DNA of 64,000 nt from JALEFZ01 sp038527485 (lineage in GTDB: Bacteria; Bacteroidota; Bacteroidia; J057): positions 27,871 through 91,870 of the forward strand of contig JBCBFT010000015.1 in NCBI GenBank assembly GCA_038527485.1. Direction: 5' to 3'. The first letter of the stretch is position 1. The number at the start of each line of letters is the position of its first letter. Below are positions 50,842 through 60,335 of the stretch, piece by piece. Below the pieces are notes generated by a model. The model was given only the letters and a program-made list of their open reading frames with translations. It was not told the DNA's origin and did not search any database. The translations under genes were made by a program, and so were the position numbers.

Positions 50842-50845
50842 CAAT

Positions 50846-51556
50846 ATGAAACAGGCAGAGACATCGAAGCCCTATTTTTTGGTATTAGAAACGGCTACTA
50901 TGGTAGGATCTGTGGCCGTATATGAGGGAAAGCAACTGTTGGGAGCGTTGACCGTTCATCAAGAACGCACCCATGCCAAGCTTCTGGTGCCCATGGTTCA
51001 AAGTCTCTTAAGTCATTTGGGGATAGAAGGAAAAGAATTGTCAGGCATTGCAGTGAGTAAAGGGCCTGGTTCTTACACAGGTTTGCGGGTCGGTGTCTCC
51101 ACTGCCAAAGGTCTCTGCATGGCCTATGACGTTCCTCTCCTGTCTATAGGCAGCTTGGAGCTCTTGGCTTGGCAGGTACATGACTGGGCCGTGGAATTAG
51201 AGGCATGGATATGTCCGATGATTGATGCACGCCGCATGGAGGTATACTTGGCGATTTACGACGAACATCTAGTAGAAAAATTTCCTGTTCAACCCATGAT
51301 TATAGAAGGCGAAGCACTCTTGGATGTCTTAGCAGAGCAAAAAATCATTTTTGTTGGAGATGGGGTAGCAAAGTGTCGTAATCACTTAGGACAGAGCCCC
51401 TTTGCGATCATTTTAGATAATATCCAAGCTGATGCCTCATATGTAGGATCTGCCATCCTAAAAAAATGGGAAAATCGTGTATTTGAGGATCTAATCAGCT
51501 TTGAACCCTTCTATCTGAAAAGCTATGTAGCAACCAAACCTAAAAAACGCTTGTAG
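50846..51556 (+). CDS. tsaB: tRNA threonylcarbamoyladenosine biosynthesis protein TsaB
   Basis: A 236-residue ASKHA-fold protein that partners TsaD and TsaE for t6A37 modification of ANN-decoding tRNAs. Diagnostic stretches are FLVLETATMVGSVAVYEG, HQERTHAKLLVPMVQSLL, SGIAVSKGPGSYTGLRVGVSTAKGLCMA and CPMIDARRMEVYLAIYD. ATG 50846 fits the family start. It precedes the GH3 fusion gene by 144 bases. Confidence 0.93.
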   Translation: MKQAETSKPYFLVLETATMVGSVAVYEGKQLLGALTVHQERTHAKLLVPMVQSLLSHLGIEGKELSGIAVSKGPGSYTGLRVGVSTAKGLCMAYDVPLLSIGSLELLAWQVHDWAVELEAWICPMIDARRMEVYLAIYDEHLVEKFPVQPMIIEGEALLDVLAEQKIIFVGDGVAKCRNHLGQSPFAIILDNIQADASYVGSAILKKWENRVFEDLISFEPFYLKSYVATKPKKRL

Positions 51557-51700
51557 GAATCCTCGTATTTTTCCCCAAACCAGAATAAAAACTTACCGTT
51601 TAACCCATAAGAAGCCCCCCTCCCAATACGAAAATTTGAGTTTGCACTCATTATAGTGTATTTTCAAGCTGGGGATTGCACTCGCTTGTAAGAATTTTAA

Positions 51701-54658
51701 ATGTATTTGAAGATGACCAGGCAACAATTGCGTGCTTTCGGGCTGGGATTTTTTTTGCTGTCTTATGCTCTTTTGAATGGACAAAGTCGTCAGGCTACCG
51801 TGTGGGCAGATAGTATCCTGAATGAAATGACCATCGAGGAGAAAATCGGCCAACTGTTTATTCATGCTACCTTCTCCAATAAAAAGGAAGAAGATTATCG
51901 TAAAATCGAACAACTCATCGAGACACGCCACCTTGGAGGGTTGATTTTTATGCAAGGAGAACCCGAAAAGCAAGCTCGCCTTGTCAATAGATACCAAAAA
52001 ACATCCAAAGTTCCGCTACTCATCTCTCAAGATGCTGAATGGGGCCTCTCCATGCGCCTCAAAAGAGTCCCCCGATATCCCAAAAATATGACCTTGGGTG
52101 CAATTTATAATGACTCGCTCCTCTATGAGTTGGGACGACAAATGGCCCTAGATCTCAGAAAAGTAGGCGTAAGAATGAACTTCGCCCCTGTAGTAGATGT
52201 CAATAACAATCCCGCCAATCCCGTCATCAACTATCGCTCGTTTGGAGAAAATAGATACAATGTCGCACGCAAAGGGCTGATGCTCTCCAAAGGGCTACAG
52301 ACAGGAGGCGTCATTGCCTGTGCCAAGCATTTTCCAGGACACGGAGATACAGATACTGATTCACACCATGCCCTTCCGATCATGAATCATAGTAAGGAAA
52401 GATTGGATACGCTTGAATTATACCCCTTCTCTAAGCTGACAAGAGCAGGCATCGGAGCTGTCATGACAGGGCATTTATACATTCCTGCATTGGATTCAAC
52501 TCCCAATCGAGCTACTTCGCTTTCCCCGATCGCTGTCAACAATCTCTTGCGCAATCGCATGAACTACAAGGGGCTTATCATCACAGATGGTCTGAACATG
52601 CAAGGCGTATACAAATACTACCCCAAGGGAGAAGCAGCCCTACAAGCCTTCCTTGCAGGAAATGATATGCTCCTCTTCCCAGCAGATCTCTCAGCTTCTA
52701 TGCTCGCCATCAAAAACGCGCTCAGGCAGGGAAAGATCCAACCCGCAGAGCTAGAGCGTCGCGTACGTCGAATTCTTATTGCCAAGCATGAATTAGGCCT
52801 TTACCGTCAACTTCCTATTCCTGAGCAAAACGTCGTCAAGCGGCTCATGACGCCCGAAGCCCAGGCGATCAAAGAAAAACTCTACGAATCAGCTATTACG
52901 TTAGCGAAAAATGAGCGCTTGCTTGTTCCACTACGCAAACTGGATAAGCGGAAGATTGCTTTGGTTCAGATCGGAAGTGGCAGCGGCAGTACCTTCCATC
53001 GCACCTTAGCTAAATATGGTCCTGTAGCCAACTTTAGCCTCAAAAAAGGCTTCACTCCCTACGATAAAAGTGCCCTCATGCAAAAACTCAAAGGGTACAA
53101 TACCATCATCATCGGTGTATATGGGATGAAAAGTCAGGCAAGCAAAGATTTTGGTGTCGGCGCCAATACCATCAGCCTCAGCGAAGACCTCCGCCTAGAA
53201 GGCAAAGAAACGATCCTGACGCTTTTTGGCTCGCCTTATGCTTTGAAGTTTTTTGGTTCTGAATCGGCGATTCTAGTAGCGTATGAAAGCGTCAAAGAAG
53301 CTCAAGAAGCAGCAGGTGAGGCAATCTTCGGAGGAAATCCCATCACAGGAAGGTTACCCGTCACGGCCTCGCCACAATTCAAGGAAGGCTATGGCATCAT
53401 GATCCGCAAACCTGTTCGGTTTGGGTTTTCTCTTCCTGAAGCACATGGGATGGACAGCCGCTGGCTCGCACAGATCGACACGATGGCCAATCTCTACATA
53501 AAGCGTAAAGCTATGCCAGGATGCGAAGTACTGGTCCTCAAAGACAATGATGTCGTATACCAAAAAGGATTCGGCCATACAGAATACGGGACGAAAGGGA
53601 TGACCATTCATCCTTACCTCAATACCTACGATCTCGCCTCTGTGACCAAGGTGGCTGCCACTACTTCGGCTGTAATGTTCATGGTCGAGCGAGGTATGCT
53701 AGATCTGGACAAACCCATTTCGACGTATCTGCCCGAATTCAAAGGGAATAACAAAGGAAAACTGACCTTACGCCGTATCATGCAGCACAATGCTGGGCTC
53801 CCTGGTTGGTTATCGGTCTACCAGGACACCTATGCCAACCGAAAGAAAAAGACACTCAATACTTCCTACTATAGCTTTTCTCCTTCTCGCGCTCACCAAA
53901 GCGAAATTGCCCCCTCTCTCTATGGTTCTGAAGAGTTAGACAAACTTTTTCTGAAAAAACTAAAAGAAGCAGAGGTGCGTAAGACTTCTGCTGTACGATA
54001 CTCCGATGTGGGATTTATTTTGGCGGGAATGGTAGTAGAACGCGTCAGTCGCAAGTCACTGGATGAGCTTTCTCAATATTTATTTTTCCGTCGGTTAGGC
54101 ATGGATCATACCTATTTCAATCCGCATCAAAGAGGACGTGAAAAATTTTGTCCGCCCACAGAAAAAGATAATATCTGGCGGCAGGCCATCATCCGAGGGT
54201 ATGTGCATGATCAAAATGCAGCACTCCTAGGCGGTGTAGCAGGTCATGCAGGTCTTTTTTCTAATGTGTATGATCTGACCAAATGGCTGTATATGCTCAA
54301 GAATGACGGCATGTTTGGAGGAGAGCGATTTCTGCGAAAAGAGACCATCGAATCTTTTACTAAGCAGCAACTCACCTACAATCGCAAAGGCCTAGGGTGG
54401 GATAAGCCTGAGCTTAAAGGGCGTAGTTCCAGTCCCTGCTCCGAGTACGCCTCAAAATCCACCTTCGGTCATACAGGTTTTACGGGCACCGCCGTTTGGG
54501 TCGATCCTGACAACGACCTGATCTTCGTCTTTTTGTCCAACCGCACCTATCCCGATGCCTCTAATCGACTGCTCTTGAGGGAAAATGTACGGATAAAACT
54601 CATGGACATTGTCTATCAATCCATGAAAAAAAATCAGGTGAAGCGCGTGTATAGATAA
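51701..54658 (+). CDS. Glycoside hydrolase family 3 / serine beta-lactamase-like fusion
   Basis: A 985-residue exported protein (signal about 1-28, ending ALLNGQ). Residues about 30-370 are a NagZ-type GH3 beta-N-acetylglucosaminidase: the Asp-His dyad is in KHFPGHGDTDTDSHH at 209-223, and the nucleophile D296 is in IITDGLNM. A GH3 C-terminal domain (about 395-570) follows, then a class-C beta-lactamase/penicillin-binding-like domain (about 585-980) with S647-x-x-K650 (SVTK), YSD at about 768 and HTG at about 925. It probably trims peptidoglycan fragments. A hairpin (CAGGTGAAG / CTTCACCTG, 54635-54672) spans the stop codon. Confidence 0.88.
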   Translation: MYLKMTRQQLRAFGLGFFLLSYALLNGQSRQATVWADSILNEMTIEEKIGQLFIHATFSNKKEEDYRKIEQLIETRHLGGLIFMQGEPEKQARLVNRYQKTSKVPLLISQDAEWGLSMRLKRVPRYPKNMTLGAIYNDSLLYELGRQMALDLRKVGVRMNFAPVVDVNNNPANPVINYRSFGENRYNVARKGLMLSKGLQTGGVIACAKHFPGHGDTDTDSHHALPIMNHSKERLDTLELYPFSKLTRAGIGAVMTGHLYIPALDSTPNRATSLSPIAVNNLLRNRMNYKGLIITDGLNMQGVYKYYPKGEAALQAFLAGNDMLLFPADLSASMLAIKNALRQGKIQPAELERRVRRILIAKHELGLYRQLPIPEQNVVKRLMTPEAQAIKEKLYESAITLAKNERLLVPLRKLDKRKIALVQIGSGSGSTFHRTLAKYGPVANFSLKKGFTPYDKSALMQKLKGYNTIIIGVYGMKSQASKDFGVGANTISLSEDLRLEGKETILTLFGSPYALKFFGSESAILVAYESVKEAQEAAGEAIFGGNPITGRLPVTASPQFKEGYGIMIRKPVRFGFSLPEAHGMDSRWLAQIDTMANLYIKRKAMPGCEVLVLKDNDVVYQKGFGHTEYGTKGMTIHPYLNTYDLASVTKVAATTSAVMFMVERGMLDLDKPISTYLPEFKGNNKGKLTLRRIMQHNAGLPGWLSVYQDTYANRKKKTLNTSYYSFSPSRAHQSEIAPSLYGSEELDKLFLKKLKEAEVRKTSAVRYSDVGFILAGMVVERVSRKSLDELSQYLFFRRLGMDHTYFNPHQRGREKFCPPTEKDNIWRQAIIRGYVHDQNAALLGGVAGHAGLFSNVYDLTKWLYMLKNDGMFGGERFLRKETIESFTKQQLTYNRKGLGWDKPELKGRSSSPCSEYASKSTFGHTGFTGTAVWVDPDNDLIFVFLSNRTYPDASNRLLLRENVRIKLMDIVYQSMKKNQVKRVYR

Positions 54659-54695
54659 ACGCCCTTCACCTGTTGAAATCTTCTCCTACCACCTT

Positions 54696-55997
54696 TTACT
54701 CAAGGATCAATTTTTTGACGAGTAATTCCCCTGCTTGCGTCTGAATCTGTACTTGGTATACACCTGATGCTGTCGTTTCTAGCTCAAGTACTATATCTGA
54801 AGGACTCTGCTGTATCTGGGAAAAGACTACCTCTCGTCCCTGTACATCAAATACCGAAATACGCGCTGCTTGAACGCCTTTAGGCAGTTTCAATGCAAAC
54901 TGACCGTTTGTCGGGTTGGGATACAATTGTAGATCAGTAGCTGCGATAGATCCTACCGATGTGGGGGCGTTCGGGTAGGCCGTTCTAGCAAATACCAAAT
55001 TGTCACACTCTATCTCAAAGATCAAATCTGGAAATGGCGTTGTAGATATAAGCTGTCCATTATTCACATCGACCAAGTTTAAGCGACGTCCTCCTGAATC
55101 AGGATCGACTAGCAGGAACATAAAGGTCTCTGTCTGCTGGTCAAAATCCGTAAAGCCTCCTTGTATACCCCACTCATAGCCTTCCCAGATAGGTGTACTG
55201 CTGATCGGAGTGGAAAGTCCTGTCGCCGTATCTACATTAGATACCCAAAGTTCACGATAATCCAGTCCTCCTTGTTGGGGCTTGTTGGGATCAATCTGTA
55301 CCTCTAAAGCGATCACCTGATCTGTGGTCAGATCGTACTGCAATGCTAGAAACTGAGGGGATCTAGCTATTTCTGGCTGATGGACAATCTGGCCTGTTTC
55401 TGCATCTATGTAGTAGAATCTCCAGGCATTGGCATTGTCTACACCTACGAAGAAGAATCGATGATGATTCGAGTTGTATCCTGAACTCCAGACAGCCTTC
55501 GCGGCGACACCTGCTAGTGGCATAGAGTCCACGGGTAGACCTGTCTGAGGATCGATTGACATCAGATATTCTGTGTTGGTTGTTTGATCCCACTCTAGGC
55601 CGTAGGTAATGCCTGTCTGCAAATCATACTGCAATTCAGAAGGTGTAAAGTTATTGATCCCATTCGTAATCAAATCGGGTGTCGAAGTGGAAGCAGAAAA
55701 ATACGTGTAGGCATTGTTATCATCCAGTCCCCAAAAATGAAAGCGCTTAAGGATAGGATCGTAGGTACTCCCACCTCCTATAACAGCAAATGTATTAGGT
55801 AGGGTATAAAGCGCAACTGTATTGCCATTGAACGGATTCACCTGAGCCAGTTGAAAGTCGCTTTGATTGGGGTTTTGGGGATTGTCATTTTGTAGGCCAT
55901 AGATGACAAGACTCTGAGCAGGGAGTATATATATGAAACTACAGAGGATGAGGAATAGAAAAATAAACTTATGGGGAAAGGTGTCTAAAAGCTTCAT
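54696..55997 (-). CDS. Secreted T9SS cargo protein (Por sorting domain)
   Basis: A 433-residue protein from ATG 55997, giving the signal peptide MKLLDTFPHKFIFLFLILCSFIYILPAQ; a longer frame from 56147 is not supported. The body holds repeats of a beta-propeller-like pattern (FHFWGLDDNNAYTYFSAST, RFFFVGVDNANAWRFYYIDAETGQIV, ETFMFLLVDPDSGGRRLNLVD). The C-terminus about 350-433 is a T9SS type A sorting domain (LQLYPNPTNGQFALKLP, VFDVQGREV, SGVYQVQIQTQAGELLVKKLIL), so it crosses the outer membrane by the Por system. Function unknown. Confidence 0.83.
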   Translation of the reverse strand: MKLLDTFPHKFIFLFLILCSFIYILPAQSLVIYGLQNDNPQNPNQSDFQLAQVNPFNGNTVALYTLPNTFAVIGGGSTYDPILKRFHFWGLDDNNAYTYFSASTSTPDLITNGINNFTPSELQYDLQTGITYGLEWDQTTNTEYLMSIDPQTGLPVDSMPLAGVAAKAVWSSGYNSNHHRFFFVGVDNANAWRFYYIDAETGQIVHQPEIARSPQFLALQYDLTTDQVIALEVQIDPNKPQQGGLDYRELWVSNVDTATGLSTPISSTPIWEGYEWGIQGGFTDFDQQTETFMFLLVDPDSGGRRLNLVDVNNGQLISTTPFPDLIFEIECDNLVFARTAYPNAPTSVGSIAATDLQLYPNPTNGQFALKLPKGVQAARISVFDVQGREVVFSQIQQSPSDIVLELETTASGVYQVQIQTQAGELLVKKLILE

Positions 55998-56374
55998 ATG
56001 CTTAGTGTTTGAAAAGTGAAAGAAAGTCAAACATGGCCTTAGGTAAGAGAATGCAGTCCCTTTTGTCTTCGGTTTAAGTAAGGGAGAAGAGGTTGAGAAT
56101 CGAGGCAAGAGACTTAACAGATGTCTGTTGGGAATTTCTTGTCTCACATATGCCTCATTTCCTCTATCTGCTTACTTAGCTTATAACCTTTTGAGGTAGG
56201 TAAATGATTGGAGTAAAAGCGATTTATTCATGAAAATTTCTTGCTAATTTTTCTAATTCCTCTTTGTTACGCTATTCACGAGATCCAGTCAGAGGGTAAT
56301 TTCTTCATAATAAAAAAAGCCCAGCCGAAGCTGAGCCTATGTTATATGGTCTGGGTCGTTGGTTACTGCGATTG
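55998..56374. other. Intergenic region with rluB terminator
   Basis: 377 bases. It contains the terminator at 56312-56336 for the minus-strand scpB-rluB unit and the upstream region of the T9SS gene. No gene or repeat was seen. Confidence 0.5.
56312..56336 (-). terminator. Rho-independent terminator with UUCG loop after rluB
   Basis: On the minus strand GCTCAGC-TTCG-GCTGGGC (56336-56319, one U-G pair) is followed by TTTTTTT. The C-UUCG-G tetraloop makes it especially stable. Confidence 0.8.
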
Positions 56375-57235
56375 TTATAGCATCTTCAACCAACCTACCT
56401 CACGATCATCCAATTTACGCCATTTGCCTCTGGGTAGGCTTTTCTTCGTCAAGGGGCCAAAGGTGACGCGATCCAAGGACATCACGAAGTAGCCCAGATG
56501 CTCGAACATGCGCTTGACTGCGCGATTTTTTCCTGAGGATATCTCCAGTCCAATGAAGTTTTTGGGTCGATCAAAGACGTAATCAATCTTATCCACCCTC
56601 ACAATTCCATCCTCTAAATCCAGTCCCTCTAGCATCATATTCATATGCTCCTTTGTAAGGGGCTTATCGAGTCGTGCCTGATAGATTTTTTTGATGAGTT
56701 GATTGGGATGGGTCATCTTGGAGGTCATCTCTCCGTCATTGGTAAGGAGAATCAGACCTGTCGTGTTGCGGTCGAGGCGTCCCACAGGGTACACACGCTC
56801 TTTAGTCGCTCTAAAAATGGCATCCAGCACGATACGACGTCCCATAGGGTCCTGCATCGTGGTGATCATATTCTTAGGCTTGTTGAGGAGGACATATACG
56901 AATTGCTGAGGCTCCAACACCTCTCCTCGGTATTCTACTTTGTCTGTACCAGGGAGAATTTTCACCCCCATTTCCGTAATGACATCCCCATTGACTTTGA
57001 TCTCTCCATTGGCGATCAGATCATCAGCATCCCTTCTCGAACATACGCCTGCTCTTGCAATGTATCGATTCAAACGGATGGGCTCCTCCTTTTGCTTGGG
57101 AGGCTCGGGTAGGTGATCAGATCGTCGAATCAGCTCGGGTTTACCGCTACGCTGTATTCGCTTACGTTTTCTTTTTCTAGGTGCTCCTGTGTCTTCGTAA
57201 AATGGTTTATTCGGCTGATTGTGGTCCTTCTCCAT
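56375..57235 (-). CDS. rluB: Pseudouridine synthase (RluB/RsuA family)
   Basis: A 286-residue RsuA-family rRNA pseudouridine synthase from ATG 57235; an ATG at 57274 is an alternative that would overlap scpB more. The basic N-terminus is followed by an S4 domain (IRLNRYIARAGVCSRRDADDLIANGEIKVNGDVI) and the catalytic motif PVGRLDRNTTGLILLTNDG, whose Asp is the nucleophile. It ends in GKNRAVKRMFEHLGY, typical of the RluB group. It overlaps scpB by 29 bases on the same strand, a near-invariant pairing in bacteria. Confidence 0.92.
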   Translation of the reverse strand: MEKDHNQPNKPFYEDTGAPRKRKRKRIQRSGKPELIRRSDHLPEPPKQKEEPIRLNRYIARAGVCSRRDADDLIANGEIKVNGDVITEMGVKILPGTDKVEYRGEVLEPQQFVYVLLNKPKNMITTMQDPMGRRIVLDAIFRATKERVYPVGRLDRNTTGLILLTNDGEMTSKMTHPNQLIKKIYQARLDKPLTKEHMNMMLEGLDLEDGIVRVDKIDYVFDRPKNFIGLEISSGKNRAVKRMFEHLGYFVMSLDRVTFGPLTKKSLPRGKWRKLDDREVGWLKML

Positions 57236-57887
57236 TTGATTGTTGTGTAATTTCCTCCGCCTCTTCAGATCCATTAGGGGTCTGCTCCTCTTGTTGTTGT
57301 CGGAACATTTCCAGATGATCTTCAGCTAACTCTTCAAATTCTTTCAGTTTGGGTAAGTCTGAGACGTCCTTGATCCCAAAGTATTGCATAAAAAATGGAC
57401 TTGTTGCATATAGCAAGGGTCGTCCGGGTGCGTCCGATCTGCCCGTAATGCTGACGAGTTTACGCTCGAGGAGCTTTTGGATAGCGTAATCGCAACTTAC
57501 ACCTCTAATAAACTCCGCTTCAGCCTTGGTTATAGGCTGTTTGTAGGCAATGATCGCAAGCGTTTCCAGTGCTGATTTAGAAAGTCTTTTCTTATTTTTC
57601 TGTAAAGTGGCTTGCTTTACGTAAGGGTAAAAAGCTCTCTTGGTAAAAAATTGGTAGCCTTCCGCAACAGCTTTTACCTCAAAAGGATAAATATCTGCTT
57701 GATACTTATCCACTAGTTCATTCAAGAGAGATCTTATTTGTTCTTTTGAATAACTCGCTTCCCTCTCAGGTGCGAGATCTTCTGCTGACTCCTCATGTGT
57801 CTTCTTCAATACTTGAATAATGAAATCAACAGTGACGGGTTGGTCAGAAACAAATACGATCGCCTCAATGACGTTTCGCAAATCCAT
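57207..57887 (-). CDS. scpB: Segregation and condensation protein B
   Basis: A 226-residue kleisin-interacting subunit of the SMC-ScpAB condensin that organises and segregates the chromosome. The two winged-helix domains are seen in RNVIEAIVFVSDQPVTVDFIIQVLKK and YKQPITKAEAEFIRGVSCDYAIQKLLERKLVSITGRSDAPGRPLLYATSPFFMQYFGI. The C-terminal acid tail (QQQEEQTPNGSEEAEE) is a normal variation. It is co-transcribed with rluB; scpA is not near. Confidence 0.94.
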   Translation of the reverse strand: MDLRNVIEAIVFVSDQPVTVDFIIQVLKKTHEESAEDLAPEREASYSKEQIRSLLNELVDKYQADIYPFEVKAVAEGYQFFTKRAFYPYVKQATLQKNKKRLSKSALETLAIIAYKQPITKAEAEFIRGVSCDYAIQKLLERKLVSITGRSDAPGRPLLYATSPFFMQYFGIKDVSDLPKLKEFEELAEDHLEMFRQQQEEQTPNGSEEAEEITQQSNGEGPQSAE

Positions 57888-58177
57888 ACTACAAAACTAA
57901 GTCGCTCGGGAATATTGGCAAAATCTTCAACAAGATGAATTGATTTTTTTTACAAATTTTGATGATCTTTTTCTACCTAATCCCTTTAGTCTTAATTAAT
58001 CTACTCAAAAACAGGACATTAAATTTAAACATTTTATCCCGATTCTCTCCTATGTTTAAACATTATCTCCTGTGAAGGCTGAACATTTTTACCCACAATA
58101 CAAAATTAGCTGGAAATGATAGACACTTCCAGCTAATTTTCAGCAATATAGTACTATACTGTATGAAATGCGACTTT
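57888..58177. other. Intergenic region with bidirectional hairpin and TTTAAACATT repeats
   Basis: 290 bases. A 14-bp terminator hairpin is at 58102-58140, and the motif TTTAAACATT appears twice (58024-58033 and 58055-58064), 31 bases apart. No gene was seen. Confidence 0.5.
58102..58140 (-). terminator. Bidirectional hairpin downstream of the DUF1573 gene
   Basis: AAAATTAGCTGGAA (58102-58115) is perfectly inverted at 58127-58140, with an 11-base loop. The stem itself ends in a T-run on either strand, so it can terminate the minus-strand DUF1573 transcript. Confidence 0.65.
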
Positions 58178-58576
58178 TTATTCGATCACTTCTCCACGAA
58201 TGGTTAGGACCTTAGGACTTTCTTCTCCTTCCATAAATACAGAGACTTGCTTGGTGAAATACCCCTTCTTTTTAGCTGAAAAGGTCGCCGTAACAGTTCC
58301 TGTCTCACCAGGCTGAATCCATTCTTTTGTATGATCGGCCACTGTACATCCACAAGAAGGTTTCACTTTTGCAATCTTGACAGGTTCTGCCGTACGATTG
58401 ACCACCTCGAATGTGTGGCTTACAGGTGTGCCTAAGTCCGTCTGTCCAAAGTCAAACATGGACTCAGACCAAGTCAACTCATAAGAAATATTCGAAGCCT
58501 TGTGCACCATTAAGTCTTGTGCTTGAATCTGAAAAGAAAAAATGGCTAGAGCTACTAAAAACATCCAACGTGTCAT
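58178..58576 (-). CDS. Exported DUF1573 protein
   Basis: A 132-residue protein from ATG 58576 with a signal peptide (MTRWMFLVALAIFSFQIQAQ). The rest is one DUF1573 immunoglobulin-like domain: MFDFGQTDLGTPVSHTFEVVNRTAEPVKIAKVKPSCGCTVADHTKEWIQPGETGTVTATFSAKKKGYFTKQVSVFMEG. The conserved SCGCT pair of Cys is present. Family role in the periplasm is unclear. The frame from 58624 adds a non-signal leader. Confidence 0.85.
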   Translation of the reverse strand: MTRWMFLVALAIFSFQIQAQDLMVHKASNISYELTWSESMFDFGQTDLGTPVSHTFEVVNRTAEPVKIAKVKPSCGCTVADHTKEWIQPGETGTVTATFSAKKKGYFTKQVSVFMEGEESPKVLTIRGEVIE

Positions 58577-58823
58577 GATGATTCGTTTTTGATTAGTTGA
58601 AAAATACGTAGAACAACAAACCAAGAGAAGCGGTAAAAGAGAATAGGATTCATAACATATTTCTTCTCTTCACGGCATTCAATGGCTCATGTTGGGCTAC
58701 CTAAGTGAAATGCATGCATGAAATTGTCGACATGCAATTATAACTAAGATTTTAGTTAATTAAAACTAAAACTTTAGTTTGAAAAGAAAATGAACCGTAA
58801 ATCTTTGATTATCAGCTATAAAT

Positions 58824-60335
58824 TTATTTCCTCTGGTAGAGAAAAAAGTTATAACCAGAAAATCTCCCACGAGAAATGGAGTCTAATGTATAATGGGTAT
58901 GTAACCAGTCAGCCAAACGAGGATGCTGAGAAATGGGAAAGTGATGGTAAGCAAATGTAGAATCAGGCGATGTATCTACGATCCATGAAGGAGGGTGTTG
59001 CTGCAAATCTTGGTATAGACTATCAGCTGCCCCTGGAAACTGGCCCCAATCAGCTTGCTGCCCATCTAGATTCTCCCAAGGGATCATACCAGATACCATG
59101 TTGCAAAAGATGAAGCGACTAGCAGGTGCCCTATCTGCTTCGAGATACAGTTCGGGATACATTCCCCAAACAAATAGTTTCTCTTCAGGACGACTTTGTA
59201 ACTGAATATAAGTAGCAAGGGAGGAAATCTGATATGCTTGGGGCCATTCCATGCGATACATTCTGAGGGTCGTGGGTAAAAGAAGAATCAATACAATTCC
59301 CACCCATGCTACCCTTCTGACAGTCGCTTTAAAGAGTGTAGACCAACCTATACCTGCCATCAGAGACCAGGGGACCAAAACTTGAATCATATAGTGCCCA
59401 AAAGCCCTTCCACTCATGCACGCCCCCAACGTAGCAAACAAAGCCCAAGCAAGCAGGCCTGTCTCATATTTTTCTTTCTTATGAGTCCGCCAATATTTTC
59501 GGATAAATAACCCCATCCCTATCCAAAGCAAAGGCTTATCCCATAGAAAATCTCCTAGTAGGCGAATAGCCCCAATGAAACGATCCTCCCAGGTGATGAT
59601 GGGCAGATAATTTGAAATATTGTATCGCCAGCCGTAATCGAGCCAGTCTTGCCAAATACCTTGTTGATAAGCATAAAAAGAAAAGAGTATAAGAGGGATA
59701 CATGTCATTGAACCAGAAAGTACAGCATAGCTCCATGCAGAGGGCCACGACAACTGCTTCTTTCTTACTTCTTCCCATAAGGTAACAGCCACTACTCCAC
59801 ACTCCCAGACCGCCACCTGCTTACTTAGAACTGCCAGCCCCAGAAGCAGCCCTACCCATACACAGGTCCGAATATTGACGTCTCCCCTCCATAAACCCCA
59901 GATCGCCCAAGCTGTACATAAGCTCATCAACCACTCTGTATGGGCAGCCCATACATCTGTAGGGTGGTAAGCCCAGCTATAAATCGCCAATAGGGAAGCA
60001 GCGATTGCCCCTATCCATCCACTGTGTGTGTGCTTGCCCATTAGATAGACAGCGACTATCATCCCCATGACTACGCCTATATATAGAATATGGACTCCTT
60101 GCATGTGGACAGCTCCCATCACCTCAAAAACGAGGGCATATACATAATAGGTGAGTGGACCTCTGTGATCGACTGCGTCACGATAGGGTTGCCCTCCCTC
60201 AGAGATCGCCTTACCAACCAACGCACTTACTGCCTCATCCAGATTCCAATAAGGAGCTGAAAGGGTCACCAATCTCAGCAGAAGAGTCATGCCAAGCACT
60301 ACGTAAAGGATGTGTAAGGGGCGCAGACGATTCAT
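58824..60335 (-). CDS. GT39-type membrane glycosyltransferase
   Basis: A 503-residue protein with about ten to twelve hydrophobic segments and a periplasmic C-terminal domain. The N-terminal loop carries NLDEAVSALVGKAISEGGQPYRDAVDHRGPLTYYVYA, the acidic D/E motif and HRGP pattern of the ArnT/PMT (GT39) family. Such enzymes move a sugar from a polyprenyl phosphate donor to an outer envelope acceptor. The donor and acceptor are not identifiable. It has no paired polymerase or transferase genes nearby. Confidence 0.85.
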   Translation of the reverse strand: MNRLRPLHILYVVLGMTLLLRLVTLSAPYWNLDEAVSALVGKAISEGGQPYRDAVDHRGPLTYYVYALVFEVMGAVHMQGVHILYIGVVMGMIVAVYLMGKHTHSGWIGAIAASLLAIYSWAYHPTDVWAAHTEWLMSLCTAWAIWGLWRGDVNIRTCVWVGLLLGLAVLSKQVAVWECGVVAVTLWEEVRKKQLSWPSAWSYAVLSGSMTCIPLILFSFYAYQQGIWQDWLDYGWRYNISNYLPIITWEDRFIGAIRLLGDFLWDKPLLWIGMGLFIRKYWRTHKKEKYETGLLAWALFATLGACMSGRAFGHYMIQVLVPWSLMAGIGWSTLFKATVRRVAWVGIVLILLLPTTLRMYRMEWPQAYQISSLATYIQLQSRPEEKLFVWGMYPELYLEADRAPASRFIFCNMVSGMIPWENLDGQQADWGQFPGAADSLYQDLQQHPPSWIVDTSPDSTFAYHHFPISQHPRLADWLHTHYTLDSISRGRFSGYNFFLYQRK

